This document shows positions 1 through 5,555 of a stretch of DNA of 5,555 bases, one piece after another (position 1 is the first letter of the stretch; every line of letters begins with the position of its first letter). Position numbers and translations under genes: made by a program. The DNA is taken from NCBI GenBank assembly GCA_030618205.1, contig JAUXDR010000088.1, positions 1 through 5,555 of the forward strand. The letters are read 5' to 3'. The stretch is from Deltaproteobacteria bacterium (lineage in GTDB: Bacteria > Desulfobacterota > Dissulfuribacteria > Dissulfuribacterales > UBA3076). Under the pieces are notes generated by a model that searched no databases, was not told the DNA's origin, and saw only the letters and a list, made by a program, of their open reading frames with translations.

Positions 1-1
1 G

Positions 2-637
2 CCGGATACTGCCGCCAACCAGTTGAAGGAGCTTGCGGACAATTTACAGAAGAAAGCAGAACGATTCTCGCAGTTGGAAGAGGCGCTGGCTCGCATGGAA
101 AACATGGTCAACGTGATTAGCAATAGAAGCCAAGAGGGGGAAGACGGGCAGAGGCCTCTAATTCTTAACCAGGTACTTGAAGAAGAACTGGATTTCTGGA
201 ATGCAGACCTCTTTTTCAAGCATCAGGTGGAAAAACAATTGTCTTTACCCACTATCCCGACCTTGATCGTAATTAATGAAGGGCACCTTCGTGACTTGAT
301 TGACGGGTTGTTAGATGCTTGCATAAAACAAATGCGAGAAACCAAAGAACGTGATCTAAAAATAACATTGCGCCAAAAAGATGAGGCTACGTGGTCTTTA
401 GAATTTGAACATACAGGAAATGCTTTCCCATCTGACTGGGATCAAGATATCAGCAGATATTCGCCGGAATCAAACGAAAATACACAGAAGACCTCAGACT
501 ATCTTTTTCTTATCCTGGCTCTCAATCTAGCAAAGGTCAGGGCAGAGCAAATTGGGGGGACGCTGGAAATAGAACCACAGAAGGCTTCTTGTCTTATACC
601 AAATGAAAAACAAAAGCTCGACCATAATGTAGCGTAG
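2..637 (+). CDS. C-terminal part of a histidine-kinase-like sensor protein with degenerate ATPase domain (5'-partial)
   Basis: The frame is open to the left edge, so the TTG at 23 is unlikely to be the true start and this is the C-terminal end of a longer protein. Numbering from that TTG, residues 1-36 form a charged heptad-like helix that resembles the second helix of a kinase dimerisation domain. The stretch around 46-80 has the usual linker pattern (LNQVLEEEL, FFKHQVEK, then LP). Residues 87-104 (GHLRDLIDGLLDACIKQM) match the N-box helix, but the usual Asn is replaced by Asp or Cys. EHTGNAFP (129-136) stands where DxGxG would be, and YLFLILALNLAK (160-171) where the glycine-rich GLGL lid motif would be. 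GGTLEIE (178-184) resembles the conserved C-terminal strand. The fold reads as HATPase_c, but the nucleotide-binding residues look lost. The phosphoacceptor His, if present, lies left of the window. It may be a pseudokinase or an adaptor for a response regulator; family certainty is moderate. It converges on the glycan block. Confidence 0.6.
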   Translation, partial: PDTAANQLKELADNLQKKAERFSQLEEALARMENMVNVISNRSQEGEDGQRPLILNQVLEEELDFWNADLFFKHQVEKQLSLPTIPTLIVINEGHLRDLIDGLLDACIKQMRETKERDLKITLRQKDEATWSLEFEHTGNAFPSDWDQDISRYSPESNENTQKTSDYLFLILALNLAKVRAEQIGGTLEIEPQKASCLIPNEKQKLDHNVA

Positions 638-648
638 TTTAAGAATAA

Positions 649-2562
649 TCAGTTGCCGGAATGCAGAATGGGTGGCTCGAACTGATACCCAGGCACCAAT
701 TCCTTGAACTTGTTCTTCAATGCCTCTTCGTCCCGCTCCTTTACGAACTGACGAATTTGTTCGATTTCCTTTTCCATAAACTCCGTATCCACAGACTCCG
801 AAAGGGCTACCATGATTCGGGGATGGTCGGTTTCTATATGCTGTTCTTCTTTATTAAACAGTTCCTCATACATCTTTTCGCCTGGACGCAAGCCCTCAAA
901 GGTAATTTCTATGTCATCATACGGCCACTTGCCGGAGAGTGTAATCAGTTTTTCAGCCAAACTCAGTATTTTAACCGGCTTTCCCATATCCAGGACAAAA
1001 ATTTCACCCCCAACGCCCATACAACCAGATTGGAGAATTAACTGGACCGACTCTTGAATGGTCATGAAAAAGCGCTCAATTTTCCGGTCTGTCACAGTCA
1101 CCGGTCCGCCCTGAGCGATCTGTTTTTTGAAGATAGGGATAACGCTGCCGGCACTACCAAGGACATTGCCAAAACGAACAGTTATAAACCGTGTCTGTGC
1201 GTTCCCATTGTAACTTTGGACCACCATCTCAGCTATATGCTTAGTGACACCCATTATGTTGGCTGGATTCACTGCCTTGTCAGTAGAAATCATCACAAAC
1301 CGTTTCACTCCCGCTTCAAGCGAGGCATTTGCCACGTTATAAGTGCCGAGGATATTATTATAGGCAGATTCTATGGGCGTTATCTCCATCAGTGGAACAT
1401 GCTTGTATGCAGCCGCGTGGAATACCACATCTGCTTTTGTTTCCTTAAGGATAGCGCATATGCCTGAATAATCATTGATACTGGAAATCCTGGAAAACAG
1501 GGGGACATGAGGAAAATCCCGGTGAAGTTGAAGCTGCAGATTATAAAGAGAGTTCTCATCTCGTTCGATGAGTACAAGTAATTCAGGCTTGAAACTTGCT
1601 ACCTGACGACACAGCTCGGAGCCAATAGATCCTGCAGCCCCGGTGATTAAAACGGTTTTGCCATGGAGATGTGCGCGGATCTTATCCATCTCGATCTGAA
1701 CCGTCGGACGCTCCAGGAGATCTTCGATTTCTACGCTACGCAGGTCGCTAATACTGATTTTGCCTGAGAGGATATCGTCAACAGATGGGATAGTCTTAAA
1801 GGAGGCCCGAAGAGGGCGCAACGCCTCAACAACATTGTCGAACTGCTTCTTGGTGGCCTCGGGCCAGCAAAAGACAATGGTCTTCACTCCTGACAAGCTC
1901 GATTGACGTTTGAGACTCTGTCTAATAGACATTACAGGGACATCGCTGATCCTGGCCTGAAAAGAGGCATCCTTTTCCGTCGGGTCAATGATGGCTACAG
2001 GATTGTAATGGGAGCGAGGATCGCTGATAAAGTCCTTTAGCAGCAATTGTATCCTTGCTGCAGGGCCTATCAAAAGTACGTTGACTGCCTTTTGACCGGC
2101 GTTTGCCGGAAGTAAATTCTCGCGGAAATTCCTCACAACAAAACGAATTCCGCCTACAAGCAAAATACATGCTGCCCAATCCAATATATATATGCCTATA
2201 GGGATCTCCATGGACTTCCATAGCATCCCAATGACTAAGAATATCAGAGAACTAAGAGTAGTGGCGCGCACGATATTAAGCAGGTCAGGGAAGCTGACAT
2301 AGCGCCAGAGCCCCTGATAGAGATCATAGTGCCAAAACAGGGCAGTACGTATAATCAATAAGGGCAATAACGTCCGGTACAGGAGTTCTTCTGCTTGAAC
2401 AGTCAGTATGCCGTTGTTCAATAGCAGGAAGCTGGCGACATAACCAAACACAAAGAGCAACAAATGGACAGCCAAGATAATCCACAGGCGGTAGGGCAGG
2501 ATACACTGGCAGATGCGACACACGACGGGACTTTCCCGCAGGGCGTAAATTTTTTTATACAT
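649..2562 (-). CDS. Membrane-bound nucleotide-sugar 4,6-dehydratase (WbpM/CapD/PglF family)
   Basis: This 637-residue protein has the full length of the large UDP-GlcNAc 4,6-dehydratases. Four hydrophobic N-terminal segments (about 25-48, 60-77, 100-116, 122-139) anchor it in the inner membrane. A CoA_binding_3-like region (about 160-260) follows, then an extended-SDR domain from about 302. Visible landmarks are the NAD-binding GAAGSIGSE (308-316), HAAAYKHVPLME (382-393), STDKAVNP (426-433), a Met-x3-Lys active site (M437, K441) in place of Tyr-x3-Lys, RFGNVLGS (463-470) and LRPGEKMYEEL (558-568). The family converts UDP-GlcNAc to a UDP-4-keto-6-deoxy-HexNAc, the first step to bacillosamine, QuiNAc, FucNAc or related sugars. 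The exact substrate cannot be read from sequence. The ATG is preceded by GGGAAGA (complement of 2568-2574) five bases upstream. It lies 25 bases after the exosortase stop and is probably co-transcribed. The Gly-rich motif of the middle domain is altered (GPAARI, 166-171). It is the last gene before the convergent kinase-like gene. Confidence 0.95.
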   Translation of the reverse strand: MYKKIYALRESPVVCRICQCILPYRLWIILAVHLLLFVFGYVASFLLLNNGILTVQAEELLYRTLLPLLIIRTALFWHYDLYQGLWRYVSFPDLLNIVRATTLSSLIFLVIGMLWKSMEIPIGIYILDWAACILLVGGIRFVVRNFRENLLPANAGQKAVNVLLIGPAARIQLLLKDFISDPRSHYNPVAIIDPTEKDASFQARISDVPVMSIRQSLKRQSSLSGVKTIVFCWPEATKKQFDNVVEALRPLRASFKTIPSVDDILSGKISISDLRSVEIEDLLERPTVQIEMDKIRAHLHGKTVLITGAAGSIGSELCRQVASFKPELLVLIERDENSLYNLQLQLHRDFPHVPLFSRISSINDYSGICAILKETKADVVFHAAAYKHVPLMEITPIESAYNNILGTYNVANASLEAGVKRFVMISTDKAVNPANIMGVTKHIAEMVVQSYNGNAQTRFITVRFGNVLGSAGSVIPIFKKQIAQGGPVTVTDRKIERFFMTIQESVQLILQSGCMGVGGEIFVLDMGKPVKILSLAEKLITLSGKWPYDDIEITFEGLRPGEKMYEELFNKEEQHIETDHPRIMVALSESVDTEFMEKEIEQIRQFVKERDEEALKNKFKELVPGYQFEPPILHSGN

Positions 2563-2587
2563 GAAAGTCTTCCCTGCCCAATAAATG

Positions 2588-4132
2588 CTAAGGTAAAAAA
2601 TCGTCTAGGGCTGCTGCCGCTGCCAATGCAAAGAGATCCATCCTTTTACGTCCTTCATCTACACACTCTCCGGTAGGTAATGACGTAATCAGGCGGACCA
2701 AAGCACCATCTGTACGTCTGCGCCATAGGCCATCCCAAACCATGTAAAATTTAGCTGCGTACTCGTTCGTGAAATTCCGGCCCCGGCCCTGATACCAAAA
2801 ATAGACCAATTGCCTTGCGCCATTCTTGCTGATGACCAATTCATTAATTTGAAGCTCTTGTCCAACCCCATTTCCTGCCATTGCCTGTGAGAGATGTCTG
2901 ACGCGATTTTCCTCCACAAACCAACCAGCCCCGGGGAGGCACAGCCTTGGCGAATGAACAAAATCTCCAGCCTTTCTCTGATACTCATAATAGGCAACAT
3001 AAAAGCTTAGTGGAGATTCATCCGGTTTGTAATAATCAATCAGGACGTACTCCTGACCGCCAACTTTTTTCCATATATCCGAATCCATCCGGGATTTGTG
3101 GCCAACCCATCCCTCAAATTCAGTGGGAAAGGTGTCCAAAGGCTTCAATAATGGCAGGGGAGGGACTTTACCGGCATAATTCACTATTTGTGGAGTGAAA
3201 AGGACTATTGCCAATGCAATCGCCACAGGAGGCCATGTTAGTGTACGACAAATCCTGCGACGTGGCGTCTTAGATGAGAGTATATGTTTAGGCGCATACT
3301 CAGGAATGAGCTTGAGAACATAGTTAAACAAACCCAGTAGTCCCAGGGAAACCATAAAGACAACCCAGCCCGAAAATGAATGTAAAAAACCCTCAGCTGC
3401 CTGGTTACCCCAAAACTCAGCCAATATGCCGGTCCCGGCGATCCGCGAAATATTAGCCAGCATCGCCACGGGCACTGTAATGAGGACCAGCAGGATACGC
3501 TTCCAGATAACCTTCTGAAAAAAGAACGCGAAAAGGATTCCCAGACTCAAGAGCGGAAGGATATAGCGTAGCCCATTGCAGGCTTCAACGACCTGCAGCC
3601 TTATTGTTCCAAGGTCGATGACATTCCCCTCACAATAGGCACTTATTCCCAGGATGTTCAAAACACCGACAGCCCCAGCCGATGACATCAGTTGCAAAGG
3701 GAAAGTCAGGTTCCGGTATACAAAACCGGGAAGCGGTATCATAAGAAAAAGAAAGGCCAATGGAAAGCGCAGGACCCGGACTACTTGTGAACCGCAGAGA
3801 AACCAAGTCAACCCAATGACAAAAAAGACCATAGAGACCCGGGTAGTAAATAGCTCGGCCCCGAGCTCACCCACTACAAATACTGCAATTGCGAAAAAAA
3901 GCACTGACAGTGCGCGCCAATCCGGCCGGATGTCCACACTGAGCAGTTCGGCACGCTTCTGCCAGACCAGGTAGGCCGCAATTGGCACAATCAGGAGCCC
4001 GTGAGAGTAATCCTCGTTGTTGAGCCATTGGTGTACTAGTGCTTGAATGATATCCCAGTAAGAAAAGACCAGGCTGGCAGGTACCAGTATGGCTGCCATC
4101 CATGCTAGATTCTTATTCGTGGCTTTTCGCAA
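2588..4132 (-). CDS. xrtD: Exosortase with fused C-terminal EpsI domain (XrtD-like)
   Basis: This 514-residue polytopic inner-membrane protein joins an exosortase (about 1-315) to a periplasmic EpsI/DUF3485 domain (about 320-514). Exosortases are putative transpeptidases that recognise C-terminal PEP-CTERM-like signals on exported proteins. About eight to ten hydrophobic segments are visible. The N-terminal signature EDYSHGLLIVP (40-50) is typical, and the three conserved catalytic positions are present: Cys185 in EACNGLRY, Arg230 in ANISR and His251 in FLHSFSG. The EpsI part shows EFEGWVG (338-344) and HSPRLCLPGAGW (393-404), with the conserved Cys398. The fused architecture and length fit the VPLPA-CTERM exosortase XrtD, but XrtA-type fusions also exist, so the subtype is tentative. 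The start is TTG: an in-frame TGA lies just upstream, GGAGAA (complement of 4141-4146) sits eight bases before it, and the next ATG (codon 12) lacks a ribosome site. No substrate with a sorting tail is encoded in the window. Confidence 0.93.
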   Translation of the reverse strand: MRKATNKNLAWMAAILVPASLVFSYWDIIQALVHQWLNNEDYSHGLLIVPIAAYLVWQKRAELLSVDIRPDWRALSVLFFAIAVFVVGELGAELFTTRVSMVFFVIGLTWFLCGSQVVRVLRFPLAFLFLMIPLPGFVYRNLTFPLQLMSSAGAVGVLNILGISAYCEGNVIDLGTIRLQVVEACNGLRYILPLLSLGILFAFFFQKVIWKRILLVLITVPVAMLANISRIAGTGILAEFWGNQAAEGFLHSFSGWVVFMVSLGLLGLFNYVLKLIPEYAPKHILSSKTPRRRICRTLTWPPVAIALAIVLFTPQIVNYAGKVPPLPLLKPLDTFPTEFEGWVGHKSRMDSDIWKKVGGQEYVLIDYYKPDESPLSFYVAYYEYQRKAGDFVHSPRLCLPGAGWFVEENRVRHLSQAMAGNGVGQELQINELVISKNGARQLVYFWYQGRGRNFTNEYAAKFYMVWDGLWRRRTDGALVRLITSLPTGECVDEGRKRMDLFALAAAAALDDFLP

Positions 4133-4140
4133 CGTACACT

Positions 4141-4146
4141 TTCTCC
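4141..4146 (-). promoter_or_regulatory. Ribosome-binding site deciding the TTG start of the exosortase
   Basis: The minus strand reads GGAGAA here, eight bases before the TTG at 4132-4130. It supports the TTG over the ATG at codon 12, which has no purine-rich site before it. An in-frame TGA further upstream rules out a longer protein starting inside the aminotransferase. Confidence 0.6.
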
Positions 4147-4157
4147 GTTTAGTAATT

Positions 4158-4193
4158 GTTCACAGGTGAACCTTGAACCTTTGAACCCTGAAC
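4158..4193. repeat. Cluster of four TGAAC direct repeats with an inverted copy
   Basis: On the plus strand TGAAC starts at 4167, 4174, 4182 and 4189, a spacing of 7, 8 and 7 bases, with surrounding bases of the form CCTTGAACC. At the left end the inverted copy GTTCAC pairs with GTGAAC across two bases (4158-4171). In the minus-strand transcript this reads as four GTTCA units ending in one TGAAC, so any of the four could pair with it, the last making a tight hairpin. It fills half of the 72-bp spacer between the aminotransferase stop and the exosortase start. There is no T-run after the hairpin, so it is not a standard terminator. Confidence 0.7.
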
Positions 4194-4204
4194 GATTACC
4201 TCCA

Positions 4205-5356
4205 TTATTGCACGAGCCCTTGCAATGTCTCTGCAATGTATGAGATATCATCAGCTGTCAAATTGTTGTAAAACGGAAGTGCTATACTGCGTTTTGCCAC
4301 CTGCTCTGTAATCGGGAAGTCTCCTGACTTATAACCGAACTTCTCTATGTAAAAGGGTTGCAGGTGTATGGGTGAGAAGTAGTTGCTGCAGCTAATACCC
4401 TTTTCCCGCAGTCCTTCCAGAATGGCGTCCCTGTCTTTCTGAGAGAACTCATTGGAGAGGCAGACCACATACACAAACCAACTTCGCTTCGCCGCAGGGT
4501 CTGTGTAAGGCATATGAAGGCCATCTATGCCGGAAAGGGCTTCAGTATACATGTTAGCAACTTTTTCTCGCTTGGACAGGATCTCATCGATGCGGGAGAT
4601 CTGGGCAATTCCCAGAGCACAGTTAATGTCGCTGATCCGATAATTATACCCCAGCCGTTCATGGGCAAGCCAGGCCCCAGAGGTACCACGGCCTTGATTT
4701 CTCATACTACGACACAGTTCTGCCACCTTTTGTGAATCCGTGACGATCATTCCACCTTCGCCTGTAGTTATTTGTTTGTTTGGGTAAAAGGCAAACGTGC
4801 CTGCAACACCTATTGAACCAGCCTTCCTCATTACGGCTTTACCTTCGTTATGAATATCGGCCATTGGCACAGCCGCGCCTAATGCCTCGCAGGCATCCTC
4901 AATCACCAATATATTGTGCTGCCATGCGATCTCCATGATGGCCTGCATATTACATGGTTCTCCAAAAATGTGTACTGGAAGGATCCCTTTTACATCAGGA
5001 TGATGTTCGAGACATTGAATGATTGCCTGCGCATCAATATTGTATGTTTTCTGATCAATATCGACAAAGACCGGAAGGACTTCCTCAAAAAGCAGGCAAT
5101 TGGCTGAAGCGATGAAGCTAAAGGGCGTGGTGATCACTGCATCGCCCTTTTTTAATCCCAGCGCACGCACGACCAAATGTAGCGCACTGGTCCCACTGTT
5201 TACGGCTATAGCATGCCTGGAGCCTATGTACCGGGTGAATTTTTCTTCAAACTCGGAAAGCTTTGGACCCAAACTCAGGTCGGGAGTGCTCAAAACCTCC
5301 ATAACTGCCGAGCGCTCCAAGTCAGTGATGTCAGGGTTTGATAGAGGTATTCTCAT
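4205..5356 (-). CDS. DegT/DnrJ/EryC1/StrS family PLP-dependent sugar aminotransferase
   Basis: This 383-residue protein has the usual family length and all main landmarks. IPLSNPDI opens the protein (3-10). The PLP-phosphate loop SGTSALH is at 54-60, VIEDACEALGA at 151-161 carries Asp154, which would contact the pyridine nitrogen, and FYPNKQITTGEGG (190-202) carries the Schiff-base Lys194. GYNYRISDINCALG (236-249) lies in the substrate and dimer region. The family transfers an amino group, usually from glutamate, to the keto group of a nucleotide-linked keto-deoxy sugar in the cytoplasm. With the 4,6-dehydratase in the same block, a UDP-4-amino-4,6-dideoxy sugar (PglE/PseC-like product) is the likeliest outcome; GDP-perosamine-type activity cannot be excluded. 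About 15 extra residues (163-179) lie between the Asp and Lys motifs. The ATG is only 18 bases after the tRNA 3' end and has no clear ribosome-binding site, which is odd; later starts would cut conserved sequence. Confidence 0.94.
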   Translation of the reverse strand: MRIPLSNPDITDLERSAVMEVLSTPDLSLGPKLSEFEEKFTRYIGSRHAIAVNSGTSALHLVVRALGLKKGDAVITTPFSFIASANCLLFEEVLPVFVDIDQKTYNIDAQAIIQCLEHHPDVKGILPVHIFGEPCNMQAIMEIAWQHNILVIEDACEALGAAVPMADIHNEGKAVMRKAGSIGVAGTFAFYPNKQITTGEGGMIVTDSQKVAELCRSMRNQGRGTSGAWLAHERLGYNYRISDINCALGIAQISRIDEILSKREKVANMYTEALSGIDGLHMPYTDPAAKRSWFVYVVCLSNEFSQKDRDAILEGLREKGISCSNYFSPIHLQPFYIEKFGYKSGDFPITEQVAKRSIALPFYNNLTADDISYIAETLQGLVQ

Positions 5357-5374
5357 TGGATTCTATGAAATCAT

Positions 5375-5451
<77 letters not shown>

Positions 5452-5456
5452 CAAGG

Positions 5457-5470
5457 TGAAAAGCTTTTCA
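5457..5470. repeat. 14-bp perfect palindrome in the tRNA leader
   Basis: TGAAAAGCTTTTCA is identical on both strands. It sits between the putative -10 element and the mature tRNA 5' end and covers the predicted start point. It could be an operator or simply AT-rich chance symmetry. It is too short and lacks a loop to be a convincing terminator. Confidence 0.5.
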
Positions 5471-5499
5471 AAGATAATATATCAGCGAGGTAATAACAA
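5471..5499 (-). promoter_or_regulatory. Putative sigma-70-type promoter for tRNA-Arg and possibly the downstream operon
   Basis: On the minus strand, TTGTTA (complement of 5494-5499) and TATCTT (complement of 5471-5476) are 17 bases apart, each matching four of six consensus positions. The expected start point lies near 5464, about a dozen bases before the mature tRNA 5' end, a normal leader length. The region around the -10 is AT-rich. No equally good promoter is visible between the tRNA and the aminotransferase, so it may serve the whole block; that is inference. Confidence 0.5.
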
Positions 5500-5555
5500 G
5501 AAGCCTTTCCTAAATGTTTGTTCCGAGCTTCAACACGGAAACAGCGGCAAGATAG

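Noticed and set aside
23..25. TTG as true start of the kinase-like gene
   Set aside because: The frame remains open to the window edge, no ribosome site precedes the TTG, and the helix pattern continues upstream.
638..648. Bidirectional terminator between the two convergent genes
   Set aside because: The gap is 11 bases and has no hairpin. If termination happens, the signal must lie within the coding ends, and none is evident.
661..1467. Several plus-strand frames of 81-137 codons
   Set aside because: They lie wholly inside the dehydratase gene on the other strand, have no recognisable domains, and the dehydratase motifs account for the sequence.
2689..3974. Frames of 83-106 codons on both strands within the exosortase gene
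   Set aside because: They overlap the conserved exosortase-EpsI frame and show no family pattern of their own.
5521..5540. Inverted repeat TTCCG...CGGAA as a terminator for a gene beyond the right edge
   Set aside because: The stem is five bases with a ten-base loop and no T-run on either strand.

Overview
The window looks like a chromosomal surface-polysaccharide or glycoprotein locus from a Gram-negative bacterium. It carries an exosortase fused to an EpsI domain, a membrane-bound nucleotide-sugar 4,6-dehydratase and a DegT-family sugar aminotransferase. Exosortases with C-terminal EpsI domains, lying among glycan genes and near histidine kinases, are typical of PEP-CTERM/VPLPA-CTERM systems. 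The balanced base composition and the style of the proteins suggest a deltaproteobacterial (Desulfobacterota-like) host. That taxonomic guess is inference, not proof.

Layout, left to right. Positions 2-637 (+) hold the C-terminal part of a histidine-kinase-like protein whose reading frame is open to the left edge; its ATP-binding domain appears degenerate. Only 11 bases separate its stop from the end of a convergent block on the minus strand. Read in the direction of transcription, that block runs: promoter (about 5499-5471), tRNA-Arg(TCG) (5451-5375), DegT/DnrJ/EryC1/StrS aminotransferase (5356-4205), a 72-bp spacer with a TGAAC repeat cluster and a small palindrome, exosortase-EpsI fusion (4132-2588, TTG start), then the 4,6-dehydratase (2562-649). 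Gaps are 18, 72 and 25 bases and no convincing terminator is visible between the genes, so one transcript beginning at the tRNA is plausible. No gene-free stretch exceeds 300 bases.

How the genes may work together: the dehydratase would oxidise and dehydrate a UDP-HexNAc to a 4-keto-6-deoxy sugar. The PLP aminotransferase would convert the keto group to an amine, giving a UDP-amino-dideoxyhexose of the bacillosamine, pseudaminic or legionaminic type. The exosortase would process C-terminally tagged exported proteins in the inner membrane. Placing the exosortase between two steps of amino-sugar synthesis hints that sorted proteins and a specific glycan are produced together. The target proteins, glycosyltransferases and acetyltransferase are not in the window, so this link is inference.
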